A stretch of 64,000 nt of DNA from Pseudoips prasinana (GCA_951640165.1 OX621241.1:3792001-3856000), one strand, 5' to 3'. Counted from the first letter of the stretch, positions 31,839 through 42,400 are shown. Notes: generated by a model not told the origin, from the sequence alone. Program-made: numbers and translations.

Positions 31839-34074
31839 AGTGTACTTGAGTGAATAAAAGTAGAGGAACTGCAAGAGGAAGAAGTGGCAGATGTGTACAA
31901 AAGTAAGTTGGTTGAGAAGTTTGAGGGATCTGAAGACATAAGAGAAGTAGAAGAGCTATGGAAGGTAGTCAAAGAAGGTGTGGTGAGTGTAGCTGGTGAA
32001 GTATGTGGTGTAATAAAGAGACGAAGAGGAAGAAAGATGAAGAATATTTGGTGGGATAAAAGTGTACAAAAAGTTGTATGTGAAAAGAAGAAAGCGTGGT
32101 TAGACTGGCTAGCCACCAGAGCAAACGAACGAATGCATAAGGCGACGAATGAGGATATAGAAAGGGCCTGGAATGATTATAGGAAAATGAAAGGAATTGT
32201 AAAGGATGTGGTGAATGAAAAGAAAAATGAACAAAAGGATAATTTTGATAGAAGGTTGTCTAAGGATTTTCAGACGAACATTAAGTTTTTCTGGAAATCC
32301 GTTAGATCAGTAAGAGGCATAACTCAAACCTCAGAACTGAAATCCATACGAGACCAAGATGGAAATATAGTGAAAGGGGAAGAATGCGTGTTAAAACGTT
32401 GGAAGGAGTATTTTGAAAGTTTGTATGAAAGAGGTGTAACAGAGAGTGAACGTAGTTCACTAAGTATAGACAAGAACAAATGTAAAGATGACATTGGTAT
32501 GGATGAGATTGTGAAAGCTATTAAGGGTATGAAATCAGGTAAGTCACCAGGGTATGACAGGATAACTTCCGAGATGCTGAAGGCTGGACATGGCGTCATA
32601 GCGAGTCAGCTGTGCAGCCTATTCAATTTATGCTATACCACCGGCCAAGTGCCAAGTGATTGGTGCAAGGCTGTCATCGTACCTCTTTACAAAGGGAAAG
32701 GCTCACGGCAAGACTGTAAAAACTATAGGGGCATTAGTCTACTCAGCGTCGTTGGTAAGTTGTATGCAAAAGTATTGGTTGAAAGAGTTGTGAAAGAAAC
32801 CGATGCGAAAATATGGGATGCACAGGCAGGTTTTCGGAAAGGAATGGGATGCACGGATCAGGTCTTTTCTCTGCGAAGCATAGTAGAGAAGTTTTTGGGC
32901 AAAAACCAAAAGGTTTACTGTGCCTTCGTAGACTTAGAAAAGGCCTACGATAGAGTGTTGAGGAGTGAACTATGGTCGGTACTGTCCATGTATGGGTTGA
33001 ACGACAACCTTGTTCAAGCACTAAAATCTCTTTATAGGGATTCCAGAGCTTGCGTGAGGATTAACGGGTCATACACCGAGTGGTTTAGCATCCAAAAGGG
33101 TGTTAGACAGGGATGTGTAGCGTCACCGTGGTTGTTTAACCTATTCATGGATAGCTGTTTAAAAGATTTGAAAGAAAGTGAATGCGGTGTAAGGATGAAT
33201 GAGTTACTCATCAAATGTCTGCTGTACGCTGATGATCAAGTTCTACTTGCATCATCTGCGGACGAGTTGCAGGTGATGGTAACAAATATGCATGAAGCTT
33301 TTGAAAGGAAAGGGATGAAAATGAATGTAGGTAAGACGAAAGTAATGGTATTTGAGAGGGATGAATACACGACAACGTGTGATATTGTGATTGGAGGAGA
33401 GAAAGTCGAACAGGTGAATGAGTTTGTATATTTGGGAACTTTGTTTACGAGAGATGGGAAATATGAAAAAGATATTGTTAGAAGAGTAAATGCGGGGAAT
33501 AGAGTGAATGGGGCACTACACGCCTTTATGAGTAGCCGGCAAGTATCAAAGAAGGCTCGACTAGCCGTGCACGATGGAGTGTTAGTGCCAACTTTAATGT
33601 ATGGAAGTGAAAGTTGGGTATGGCAGAAAAAGAATGAAAGTAAAATAAATGCAGTGGAAATGAGAGCTCTGAGAAGTATGTGTGGTGTGACTTTGAGAGA
33701 CAGAATTCGAAATACTGATGTAAGAGAGCGTTGTGGTGTGAAAGAGGATGTAGTCACAAAGATTGAAAAAGGCATGCTGAGATGGTTTGGCCATTTAGAA
33801 AGGATGAATGAAAGAAGATTGACAAAAGAAGTATACCTGGCCTGTGTGAATGGGACAACCGGAAAGGGAAGACCACGTCGATCATTCTCTGACCAAATTG
33901 GAGATGTTCTCAAGAAAGGGCAGGTCAGAAGTACCCTAAACCGGCGAGCATGTATGAAGAATATAATGTCAGTAATCGAGGCAAAAGAAGTATGCAAAGA
34001 TCGTGACAAATGGAAATCCGTTGTCTCTGCCTACCCCTCTGGGAAACAGGCGTGAGTCTATGTATGTATGTATG
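31839..34074 (+). mobile_element. RTE-type LINE inserted in a SINE
   Basis: Borders are fixed by the interrupted SINE: TAAATA at 31833-31838 and 34075-34080 is a 6-bp target duplication. The element is 2236 bp, 5' truncated. A 3' UTR of about 20 bp consists of the short microsatellite TATGTATGTATG, both hallmarks of RTE elements. A minus-strand fragment of the same family's 3' end is at 57405-57490. Confidence 0.85.
31884..34055 (+). CDS. RTE-type reverse transcriptase (endonuclease missing)
   Basis: 723 codons, no stop or frameshift. The frame opens with GTG at 31884 after an in-frame TGA, so no true start codon is present; it is the 3' portion of an ORF that normally begins with an endonuclease. 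RT: KSGKSPGYDRITSEMLKAG near residue 217, NYRGISLLSVVGKLYAK near 278, QAGFRKGMGCTDQVF, DLEKAYDRV, GVRQGCVASPWLFNLFMD, catalytic YADD intact (CLLYADDQVLLAS), GMKMNVGKTKVMVF. The C-terminal domain has VPTLMYGSESWVWQKK, LRSMCGVTLRDRIRN and MLRWFGHLERM. It ends VSAYPSGKQA. The lack of lesions suggests a recent insertion. Dead on arrival for lack of the 5' part. Confidence 0.85.
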   Translation: MADVYKSKLVEKFEGSEDIREVEELWKVVKEGVVSVAGEVCGVIKRRRGRKMKNIWWDKSVQKVVCEKKKAWLDWLATRANERMHKATNEDIERAWNDYRKMKGIVKDVVNEKKNEQKDNFDRRLSKDFQTNIKFFWKSVRSVRGITQTSELKSIRDQDGNIVKGEECVLKRWKEYFESLYERGVTESERSSLSIDKNKCKDDIGMDEIVKAIKGMKSGKSPGYDRITSEMLKAGHGVIASQLCSLFNLCYTTGQVPSDWCKAVIVPLYKGKGSRQDCKNYRGISLLSVVGKLYAKVLVERVVKETDAKIWDAQAGFRKGMGCTDQVFSLRSIVEKFLGKNQKVYCAFVDLEKAYDRVLRSELWSVLSMYGLNDNLVQALKSLYRDSRACVRINGSYTEWFSIQKGVRQGCVASPWLFNLFMDSCLKDLKESECGVRMNELLIKCLLYADDQVLLASSADELQVMVTNMHEAFERKGMKMNVGKTKVMVFERDEYTTTCDIVIGGEKVEQVNEFVYLGTLFTRDGKYEKDIVRRVNAGNRVNGALHAFMSSRQVSKKARLAVHDGVLVPTLMYGSESWVWQKKNESKINAVEMRALRSMCGVTLRDRIRNTDVRERCGVKEDVVTKIEKGMLRWFGHLERMNERRLTKEVYLACVNGTTGKGRPRRSFSDQIGDVLKKGQVRSTLNRRACMKNIMSVIEAKEVCKDRDKWKSVVSAYPSGKQA

Positions 34075-34140
34075 TAAATACTTATATACATAGAAAACAT
34101 CCATGACTCAGAAACAAATATTCGTGCTCATCACACAAAT
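34075..34140 (-). mobile_element. SINE family A, middle part (split)
   Basis: TAAATACTTATATACATAG, AAAACATCCATGACTCAG and TTCGTGCTCATCACACAAAT continue the SINE interrupted at 31838. The tRNA-like head is missing; the sequence ends in an AATAAATAAAT stretch. Confidence 0.75.
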
Positions 34141-34144
34141 AATT

Positions 34145-34935
34145 AATAAATAAATGACCTAACAGAATGTACCATAGCTTGATTGCAAGGTTTTGGGCCA
34201 GTTAAACTCAGACAATGAAAATCTTTTCTATGCTCCTAATTCATTATATTCAGATAAAAAATTATAGGATAATTGTATAATCTCTTTATATTTGTAATAC
34301 TTAATAACTTCCTGATAGTATTTTGGCCAAGGCAGCCAGTCTCAAAGGAGTCTAGCCATCTGCCCTGGATCTATTATAGTAGACAAGTTTGTACGCAGAC
34401 ACAGGGGCACTTTCTATTCCATCAATGGCATGATCCAATGTGATGACTAGTGACACGCCCCTAAAGAGATCAGGTACAGCACCGACGCCTTTTCATGCCT
34501 AAATCTAATTCTAACTTATATACGTACATAGGCAATCCATGCACTATTTTCCCAAAGTCATTACTACTATTTCATAAAAAAATATTTCAATCATATTATA
34601 TCTATACATAGCTATATAAGTATAAGTTTCCGCACGGACGAAGAACCAATTCTAAGCATTCCATGGATTCACTATGCGGAGACCGGGTCCATCGCGAACG
34701 GACCGGGATCATCTGAGACTTGCAAGTCAGGCGAAGGTTTAAGGGAGCACACTGTGGTGCATCAACGTTCACCTGCTCTGTCTCTCAGTGTTCTATCCTC
34801 TTCCTAGCCAAATTTGGTATGATTCTAATAATGCCACTTTGGATACTCGTTCTAATATAGAACTTACGGAAGTTCTTGATAATTTTTACAGTTTGCTAAA
34901 AGCATGGTAGTGTGTGTAATGTTTTTATTTACCTA
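34145..34935. other. No element assigned
   Basis: Contains a GC-richer segment 34630-34800 (CGGACGAAGAACCAATTC, GGGAGCACACTGTGGTGC) that may be a repeat fragment. A short frame 34790-34908 (YPLPSQIWYDSN... to a stop) has acceptable codon use but no recognised homologue. Confidence 0.35.
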
Positions 34936-34937
34936 CT

Positions 34938-35290
34938 AGCAGGCTGTGCCTCGTGGTTTTACCCGCGTTAAACTTTATAAATTATCACAGCTCCTCCCCC
35001 GTAGGTGATAGCGTAATAATATGTAGCCTATATGTTGACCCGACCTCTTAGTAATATTATTGCAAAATTTAAGTAAATCCATGCAGTACTTTTTGAGTTT
35101 AGCTCGGACATACATCTCTATGTATGTCCGAGCTAAACTCAAAGAGTTTCTCTCTAGAAACAGACAAAAATTCTAAAAACTATATTTATGGCTTCGATAT
35201 CGTTTGTAGATCACGCCCCAAGTATCCTTTTTAAAAAATATTCAATGTACAGTTTTGACTTTGCTACGATTTTATTATACCTATGTATAG
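34938..35290 (-). mobile_element. CTAG-ended Helitron-like element with inverted duplication
   Basis: Read on minus: 3' end GGTAAAACCACGAGGCACAG then CCTGCTAG, preceded by TTTATAAAGTTTAACGCGG. It matches the copies at 36714-37020 and 39010-39282, but carries an extra hairpin at 35092-35143. Confidence 0.55.
35092..35143. repeat. 24-bp perfect inverted duplication, 4-nt loop
   Basis: TTTGAGTTTAGCTCGGACAT+ACAT (35092-35115), loop CTCT, and its exact complement (35120-35143). The homologous copy at 36868-36891 has a single forward version only. Confidence 0.85.
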
Positions 35291-35294
35291 ATTA

Positions 35295-36035
35295 AAATAA
35301 TTTAGTTCTAATGTCTATTATATAAAAATATTAGCTTTCTGCACTCCTCCATACCGCCAAAATGAATTCTTATTTAACCAATCGGTTCTACTTAAATGAA
35401 CCATCGCAATATGCCATAAATAAACTGAATTCATATAAAAGCGCAAAAACAATTTCAATCGGAGGATTGCACTCCGTAAATACTAGAGCAAAAAATTGGT
35501 CAAGTACGAGTCGGACTCTCGCTTCGTCGGTTCACTATACTCCTTGGACATTAAATACTGTATTCAATAGATACCTAATCTGAACTATTGAATACAATAC
35601 AACATTTACTATCCAATGTCATATTTTTTAAACGTTTTTATTATTCTAGTAAGCATTTTTTCAATCTTGTCGTAAGTAATTCATATAAGTGTTAAGGTTA
35701 ATAATTATATTGAAAATTATATTTTTTTATTATTAATTTATTTTCAATATCTATATAATATAAATATTACATTCCCATCTGGGTAATTGTTGATACCATA
35801 TCTCAAATGATGTACACAGTTTATGCAATAAAGAAATCTAATCTGGTTGGTAACTTATGAAATGTGTGACATTAATTTTTATTTTGGAAAGAAATAAATA
35901 CGTCAAGATTTCAAACTTTCAGTGTACGTGTAACTGTAATATAATTTAATATCAACCACAGAAAGGATCCTTTTTTTAAGAATATAAGTCATGCAGATAT
36001 TGATATTTTTAGACCTAGATATTTTAATGATACCA
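35295..36035. other. No gene seen
   Basis: AT-rich. The 73-codon frame at 35362-35583 contains CAAGTACGAGTCGGACTCTC, a piece of repeat Y, and is not a gene. Confidence 0.45.
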
Positions 36036-36038
36036 ATA

Positions 36039-36440
36039 TGTACAGACGCCAGCACGTCAAGCTACTCAAACCTGTCAATCAATCAATCAAATTATTTATT
36101 TGCCAGAATATGGTACAAAACATTTTACAATAATAGATTCCGCATATTCTGCCACTTATGGCGTGCAAATACATTATTCATATTTTTTTATTAAATAAAT
36201 TGTTTACAATGTCAAATAATATAAATATGTCAATGATGTACAATAGAATAATAATAATAAAAATACGTCCATTTGTAATATGAAAATGTCAAGTACCCTT
36301 TCCTACGTTAACAGTTCTATTTTATCGTCAAAGAAGTTTCTGATATTATCTGTAAAATTTCCCCAATTGAAAGTGAAAAGTTGAAAATCTATAAAAGAAA
36401 TTTGACAGATTGGGGTAACTGGATGTGCTGGTGTCTGTAC
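36039..36440. mobile_element. Palindromic MITE copy 7, split by a LINE 3' end
   Basis: Left end CAGACGCCAGCACGTCAAGC (36041) and right end GATGTGCTGGTGTCTGTAC (36422-36440). The split is at CTGTCAA. Confidence 0.7.
36075..36350 (-). repeat. LINE 3' end with (TTGA)n tail
   Basis: The plus strand begins CAATCAATCAATCAA, which on the minus strand is a terminal (TTGA)n run. The upstream ~240 bp is AT-rich 3' UTR-like sequence (TATTCTGCCACTTATGGCG). No coding part is left. Confidence 0.5.
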
Positions 36441-36442
36441 GT

Positions 36443-36650
36443 TCATCATCATAATGTCAACCGAATGAAGTCCAGTGCCGGTCAAAGGCCTCCCCAAAAG
36501 ATTTCCACTACATATTTAATCGCCATGGCGATCGAGATCGTACAATGATGGTCATTATAAACTGAGAAGCTGCTGCCCGTTTTCTAAAAAGAATTCCCTC
36601 GGGACGATTTCTACAGAATGAAATGGTGTGTTGATATTCCTTTCTGTCAG
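36443..36650 (-). repeat. Dispersed repeat W, minus-strand copy
   Basis: TCATCATCATAATGTCAACC, GTCCAGTGCCGGTCAAAGGC, CTGCTGCCCGTTTTCT and GAATTCCCTCGGGACG are the reverse of W landmarks, including the RTE-like 3' end with a (TCA)n tract. Confidence 0.65.
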
Positions 36651-36713
36651 CCACACAAAAACCTTATATGTACCTTATTTTTGTGAAATATATTATTCTG
36701 ATTTTATTGAATA

Positions 36714-37020
36714 TTAGCTGTGCCCCGCGATTTTACCCGCGTTAAATTTTATAAATTATCACAGCTCCTCCCCCGTAGGTGATAGCGTTATAATATGTAG
36801 CCTGTATGTTGACCCGACCTCTTAGTAATATTCTTGCAAAATTTGAAGTAAATCCATGCAGTAGTTTTTGAGTTTAGCCCGGACATACATACAGACAAAC
36901 AGACAAAAATTCTAACAAGTATATTTTTGGCTTCGATATCCATTGTAGATGACACCCCAAGTATCCTTTTCAAAAAATATTCAATGTACAGTTTTTACTT
37001 TGCTACGATTATATTATATG
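36714..37020 (-). mobile_element. CTAG-family Helitron-like element, minus
   Basis: On plus: TTAGCTGTGCCCCGCGATTT, TACCCGCGTTAAATTTTATA, TCCTCCCCCGTAGGTGATAG and GTTTAGCCCGGACATACATA. The 3' hairpin CGCGGGTAAAATCGCGG is present (reverse strand). Terminal CTAG has decayed to CTAA. Confidence 0.6.
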
Positions 37021-37024
37021 TATA

Positions 37025-37384
37025 GATATAGATTCGCCTTTTTCATTTGCCATACGGAACGCTAAATAGAATAAAACCTATAGAGACACTTAAAAAGCCA
37101 ATCACGAAATGGATCCAATGCAATATGCACGTAAGCTATTAACTCCGACCGAGTAATAGTCTGCCACAGCCACCGCTACAACGCCCCCCCCCACAGACCT
37201 CCCTCTTAAAAACCGCTCCATAATTATGTAAAAAGTTTTTATAAAACGCTGTGCTTAAAAGAGAACGTGGAAATGTTTCACGTTTATTTTGTCTGCGATT
37301 TCAGAATTGACCATAAATTTGTTTCTTACAGCACATTTTCGGGTAAATAAATGAGTTAAATTAATGAAATGAGTCTATAATTGC
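37025..37384. other. No feature seen
   Basis: Mixed sequence with a CCCCCCCCC tract near 37184; nothing recognised. Confidence 0.4.
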
Positions 37385-37512
37385 TGGCCGATTGGTCTAG
37401 CTTGTGGTTAGTGACCCTGACGGCTAAGCTATAGGTCGTGGGTTCGATTCCTACCCGGGACAAATCTTTGTGTGATAACACTCTTATTTGTTAATGTCTG
37501 GGTGTAATAGAC
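37385..37512 (+). mobile_element. SINE family F, head and part of body
   Basis: tRNA-like head GGCCGATTGGTCTAGCTTGT with a B-box GGTTCGATTCCTACC, then ATCTTTGTGTGATAACACTC and a GTCTGGGTGTAAT body end. Directly followed by SINE B. Related minus-strand heads are at 53858-53985 and 56525-56610. Confidence 0.6.
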
Positions 37513-37715
37513 GGGGCCTGTTGGCGTGGTTGGCAAATGCTTGCTTTTCACGCCGGAGGTCGTGGGTTCGATTCCCACCCAGGACAGATATTTGTGTGCA
37601 TGAACATGTATGTTTGTCCTGAGTCTGGGTGTAATTATATGTAAGTATGTATTTACAAAAGAAAAGTAGTATATATAGTCTGCTTAGTTTGGGATCATAT
37701 GGCCGTGTATGAATT
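37513..37715 (+). mobile_element. SINE family B, nearly full
   Basis: GGGCCTGTTGGCGTGGTTGG head, GGTTCGATTCCCACCCAGG B-box, GAACATGTATGTTTGTCCTG body, and a shortened 3' end GGGATCATATGGCCGTG. Confidence 0.75.
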
Positions 37716-37737
37716 ATTTTTTAATTTATCTATAGTT

Positions 37738-37865
37738 TGTATGAAATGAAATGAAATGAAATTTATTCAGCACTTGGGTATTAACATACACTTGTAGGTA
37801 CTTGTCAAGCTCACAATGCAGTAAGTACATAAACATAGTCACTAATCAGTGTCTACTACTAAACA
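37738..37865 (-). repeat. LINE 3' end with (TTTCA)n tail, copy 1
   Basis: Plus strand ATGAAATGAAATGAAATGAA then ATTTATTCAGCACTTGGGTA and GTCAAGCTCACAATGCAGT. A second copy lies at 62842-62945. Only the last ~120 bp of the element are present in both. Confidence 0.6.
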
Positions 37866-38020
37866 TATGACGTTAGTTTCGCGTGGACTGTATTGTGGAA
37901 CCGTAGAAGCTCCATATTACCAGTTATTTTGGATGAATAGAACATAGCATCCCCGCTTTATTCCCGTTAAGAACTTAAAACACTTATATATTAAAACTTT
38001 ATTAGCTTTTTTTGCTTCTC
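37866..38020. other. No feature seen
   Basis: Nothing recognised. Confidence 0.4.
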
Positions 38021-38071
38021 ATTTTATATTGTGCCTATTTCTTACTGAGTTTGGTATCTTCAGAAATAACT

Positions 38072-38212
38072 CAGAACAGCCTGAAATACCAGGAGAAATT
38101 GACCGTCCATGTAAAAAAATTGGCGCACGCTCTGAGTGGAGAAGGCGCTCTTCAGCATACCCGGCTAAAAAGAAGTGACATACCGAGCCGACATATAAGA
38201 TTTACCACTTGA
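38072..38212 (+). other. Possible exon, unidentified
   Basis: Preceded by a reasonable acceptor (TTGGTATCTTCAG ending 38071). One frame reads NNSEQPEIPGEIDRPCKKIG then ARSEWRRRSSAYPAKKK and a stop; another reads EITQNSLKYQEKLTVHVKKL and ends RHIRFTT. The ARSEW motif faintly recalls the start of a peptidoglycan-recognition domain, but the rest does not follow. No donor or partner exon was found. Confidence 0.18.
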
Positions 38213-39008
38213 CATCAAGAGGGTCGTGTGAAATGAATTTTCATACAAGTATGGCTTTCGAGGAAGTGGCTTATTGTTGGAAGACAGATTACTATGAAAC
38301 AGGAAATTCAAAAAAAAAATTTTTTTTCACAGCTTACTATAGAGTAGAAATTTCGACAACAGACAATTCGAATATGTTTTAATCCTACAGTGTTTGAAGT
38401 GTTGATTTAAAAGACCTGCTTAAAATGCTGAGTGGGTATACTAAAAAGAAAGAAAAGGTGAACTTATGGCCTTTTTACTTGAGACGTAAAGTATTTTCCC
38501 GCCACCCGACGACATTACACGAGCGTGCGATCGTGCTGATGATGGCTTTGACGAGGGTCCGTTACTCTCTCTGTATTCTTTATGGGCACTGCCTTTTTGG
38601 ACTTAACGAAGGACAGAGAAACGAAGAACGGTATAGCTAATAATTGGAATGAACTTCGTGATTCCTAAAAATGGACATCTAAAATAATATTAAGAGAAAA
38701 TATTAGATTTTTCATGTTTGTTTTAGATAAACTCAAACTACTTAACTGTTCTTTTACCTATAGATAGAATATAACAAGTAAAATGGGCTGTGTTTTATGT
38801 TCAAAATATCTTTAACTGCCTTCTGATAATATCAGTGGTCGTGTAATTAATTCTTGATTTTTGACATTAGGAAAAAGTCATATGTGGCACCATATTACCA
38901 CCGATAAAAAAAAAATTAACAATTAATTACGCGGTCACTAATTATGATCCGAAGAGGCCGTTGAAGAGATTCATTGACAATATAATAAAATCTTAGGAAA
39001 GTTAAAAC
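38213..39008. other. No gene seen
   Basis: AT-rich. A 71-codon frame at 38425-38640 has no recognisable motif. Sequence CACCGATAAAAAAAAAATTA near 38900 is low complexity. Confidence 0.4.
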
Positions 39009-39009
39009 A

Positions 39010-39282
39010 GTTCATTGAATATTTTTTAAAAGGATACTTGGGGCTATAGTTATATAGGATATAGTTTTTAGATTTTTTGTCTGTTTGTTTGTTTGTCTGT
39101 ATGTATGTCCGGGCTAAACTCAAAAAGTACTGCATGGATTTTCTTAAAATTTTGCATGAATATTACTACGAGGTCGGGTCAACATATAGGCTACATATTA
39201 TCACGCTATCACGGGGAGGGGGAGGAGCTGTGATAATTTATAACATTTAACGCGGGTAAAACCGCGGGGCACAGCTAGTTAA
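39010..39282 (+). mobile_element. CTAG-ended Helitron-like element, plus
   Basis: Contains CTTGGGGCTATAGT, GTCCGGGCTAAACTCAAAAA, GAGGTCGGGTCAACATATAG, GGAGGAGCTGTGATAATTTA and the 3' hairpin GCGGGTAAAACCGC, and ends GGGGCACAGCTAGTT. The unit is longer (~270 bp) than the 169-bp type. Confidence 0.65.
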
Positions 39283-39720
39283 CAATAAAATGTCGGGACT
39301 GTCTGTATACATCGTGATCTAAAATATAATGTATTTTCTTATAATATTTTTTTTTGTCTTTCTGACCGTAGGAGAACTGGCATTTCCTTGGTGCAAAATT
39401 ATTCTATGCTTTTGATTCATTATACCGAGTTCTCCAATTATCCTCCTTCCGGCTAATAAATGTTTGTGTACCAATTGCTTTTTACTGTACGATGAGCCTC
39501 CGAAGCGACAATACCCAGTTTTATTAAAAAATTAACAACCATCTACTTAGCGGCAGACCGCACTCTCGACAAATTGGTTTGTCTTGTTGGTTTTGGCTCA
39601 CCTGACAGGGGTAACAGGTAGTTTAATATCACTTGAAATTCACTTTAACCTGTAACGTAATATAATTTTTGTATGCTATAGAAACAACGTAATTTCATAT
39701 GGCCTAATATTATTATCTCC
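39283..39720. other. No feature seen
   Basis: Nothing recognised; mixed AT-rich sequence. Confidence 0.4.
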
Positions 39721-39721
39721 A

Positions 39722-40086
39722 CAATCGGCGGTATTGCGCTATTCGCATCCAGCAGTTTCTAGCGTCCCGCATAAGATCATCAGTCCATCATGTAAGGAGC
39801 CTGCCCACGCTGCGTCTTCCGGTACGTGGTCGCCACTCGAAAACCTTTCTGCCCCAACGGCCGTCGGTTCTACGAGCTATGTGCCCTGCCCACTGTCACT
39901 TCAGTTTTACAATTCTTCGGGCTATGTGGGTGACTTTGGTTTGCCTGCGGATTTCGACATTTCTGATTGGATCCCGCAGGGAAACTCCGAGCATAGCCCT
40001 CTCCATTGCTCTTTGGGCCTTGACTTTGAGCCTTCTTATAAGGCCCATAGTGAGCGACCACGTCTCTTTTCCGTAAGGCATCACTA
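39722..40086 (-). pseudogene. RTE-type LINE, C-terminal fragment
   Basis: Minus-strand frames read LMPYGKETWSLTMGLIRRLK, AQRAMERAMLGVSLRDPIRN, a stop in place of Trp at K-L-K-W-QWAGH, then ARRTDGRWGRKVFEWRPRTG and another stop before W-TDD. This is the conserved C-terminal domain of RTE elements. Both ends of the copy are truncated. Confidence 0.75.
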
Positions 40087-40149
40087 GTTGTAGCAGGGTT
40101 AGTGCAATTAAAATAAAATAATTTCCCTTGTTTTTCTAAATCCTGCTTT

Positions 40150-40510
40150 CTTATTAGTCAGTTATTCGAAGCGGACATACAGCGACTTGCGTGTCCAGTA
40201 TAATAATGCACTCAGGGTACTGTTGAAGCTGCCATGGCGTTGCAGTGCGTCAGGGATGTTCGTCGAAGCGCACGTGGATGGCTTTGCCGCAATAGTTAGG
40301 AAAAGGTGCGCCTCCCTCCTCACTCGCGTTCGTGGCAGTACCAACACTATTCTTGGTGTTTTTACGGATCGGTGGGAGTCCCCATGCTGCTAAGATGGGT
40401 GCGGCTTCACATAGAAATTTAATTTTTTGTTACCAATTACTAACATTAGTTTTTAAGCACATTATTGCTAACAAAAAAAGGACCTAGTCTGGAATAAATG
40501 TTTATTATTA
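40150..40510 (+). pseudogene. LINE RT C-terminus and 3' end
   Basis: Frame LRVQYNNALRVLLKLPWRCS, ASGMFVEAHVDGFAAIVRKR and SLLTRVRGSTNTIL up to a stop at 40391-40393. A ~110-bp 3' UTR and AATAAATGTTTATTATTATT follow. The motif LRVQYNNA-x-RVLL-x-LP-x-x-CSAS is a common non-LTR C-terminus in insects; the clade was not settled. Only ~75 residues survive. Confidence 0.6.
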
Positions 40511-40968
40511 TTATTACCATTGGACTAATCACTACCACACTCAAGTGGTACCATTGTTAGCTTCGCGTTCGTCGAGGTGGATTGAAAAACCTCAATTTGT
40601 GCCGTAACAAGGCGGATGGTGAATAGGCCAATCAGCCGAATTGATTTTGTACTTGCGCGGAGTAAATTGGAGTTTTGTACTGAAGTTGTATTGTGGTTCG
40701 TATTTTAATTAGCCGATTGGAATAGTTGAAAATAGGATTTTGTATTATTGGTGGAAAAGTAACGCGTATATTTTTGGTAGAGGGCGTTTACGAATATCAT
40801 GACCCCGTTTGATCCCGTAGAGGCTGTCCAAGTAGTTCCAAGGAAATATCTACAAAGTAGTATCTATGGGAATATTTAAATAAAATGATGCGCCACTTTA
40901 TACAAGGTGTAACGTAAGTAGTGCATGCAACTAAAGAAGCTTGATTTGATAGATATACCTCTATAGAT
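40511..40968. other. No feature seen
   Basis: Nothing recognised. Confidence 0.4.
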
Positions 40969-40969
40969 A

Positions 40970-41095
40970 GATAGATAACCTATTTATTGTACACCAAAGA
41001 AAAAAATAAAAAAACACTTAAAACCTTAAAAGTATACTATGGGCGCTCTTATCACAAAATGTGATCTCTTCCAGACAACCAAAGTAAAGATCGGA
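40970..41095 (-). repeat. Retroelement 3' end, family X, minus copy
   Basis: TTATTGTACACCAAAGAAAA and GATCTCTTCCAGACAACCAA are the reverse of landmarks in the 5580-5710 copy. Confidence 0.5.
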
Positions 41096-41320
41096 GAATG
41101 GAGTAATTCAGAGTTGAGACTTGCCCATTAAACTTATTAAAAACGCGTAGCACATCGACATGCAATTTTCACAAAAAATAAAATTATTATCTATCCATAT
41201 AAATAACGATCGTGTGGTTTCCGGCCTAGAAACAATAACAGGGCCACCCTAGAACATATCATGCGTGTCGTAAAGGGGGACCAGCTAGTCCTGCAGTAGC
41301 ACTAGGTAGTCAGCCAGTCG
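41096..41320. other. No feature seen
   Basis: Nothing recognised. Confidence 0.4.
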
Positions 41321-41455
41321 CCAGCCCATGAAGCTACCCCAATCTGTGAAATTTCCTCAATTGAAAGTGAAACTTATGCTTTTGTGATAAAGTTCAGAAC
41401 CTATAAAAGAAATTTGACAGATAGGGGTAGCTGGATGTTCTGGCCTCTGTACTTA
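41321..41455. mobile_element. Palindromic MITE copy 8
   Basis: Ends CAGTCGCCAGCCCATGAAGC and GATGTTCTGGCCTCTGTAC; diverged but complete. Confidence 0.75.
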
Positions 41456-42400
41456 ATTAAATACTATATTTATTTAAAATACATACAACATATTAATAAA
41501 CTATTATGATAGCAGATAGTGGGTCTTTCACAATTTTTTTTAAGTAAGTTTACTCTGAGAACATTTAATTGAAATTCGTAACTCATTCAATAATTCATGC
41601 ATCATTAAACAATTTTTCCATAAAGATTGAAGAGTGTGCTGGAATGTGCAACTTAAGAGACCTTACTTAAGAGACCTGTTATTAATCTTTCTGACAACTT
41701 TTCTGATATGATAATAATAATTTATTTCAGATAAAATTCTTACCATCATAAAATAAAATCGCTATAAACATTACAGGTGTGCCTGGAATAAGTAATCCTG
41801 TGTTTCAGGCAAGAAGTGCTATTTGGTATTAATATAATCTAAAACTAGTAACATACTTAATATAATTATAATATACGTGATAAGACTATTCTAACAATGG
41901 TTGCAAAAAGGTACAATGCCCTTACTTGGGTTACAATGTTATTGAACCCAAACAATTAATGCGTATGCTAATTTATAACAATTGCATCATATAACTTTGT
42001 TGGTTTCAAATTCTTAAAACATCATCAATTTCTTTATGTAATCAATATTATAAAACAGTACAAAACAATATATTTTCAAAACGACTAAAAGTTTCTCTGT
42101 ATCTTCGTAGGACAAGGTTTGGAGAGCATTCTTAAGGGATGATCTTATGATAATCTTAAGAGCCTCGAATGTGTGTCTATGTTTGTATAGTTATCAATAT
42201 ACTTAATCCCTAGGCACTTTTGATGTGTGAATTACGAGCAATCGACTATATAAAAAATTATCTGTACTTTTCATAATTCTATTTAATCTGACAAATCTCA
42301 TTCTTATTGTTTCAAATACCCATTATTTCGTAACGAGGTCGTTGAAGAAGGCTTTACGTCTTAACTCCTTAAGTTAAGGACTACTGTATAGAATAAATCC
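41456..42400. other. AT-rich stretch, no gene seen
   Basis: Includes a possible minus-strand LINE 3' end near 41708-41790 (ATAATAATAATTTATTTCAG). Nothing else recognised. Confidence 0.4.

Noticed and set aside
33236..34009. 257-residue minus-strand ORF
   Set aside because: Shadow of the RTE reverse transcriptase on the other strand.
35362..35583. 73-residue ORF after a Kozak-like ATG
   Set aside because: Includes a piece of repeat Y and has no recognised motif.
37385..37462. tRNA gene
   Set aside because: Has A- and B-box-like sequence but no full cloverleaf or acceptor stem, and continues into a SINE body; the same holds for 1277, 47880 (minus), 48222, 53262 and 56096.
38072..38212. Peptidoglycan-recognition protein exon
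   Set aside because: Only the ARSEW motif matches; the next segment and any donor are missing, so it is listed only as an unidentified possible exon.
38425..38640. 71-residue ORF
   Set aside because: No motif, no splice context, composition consistent with chance.
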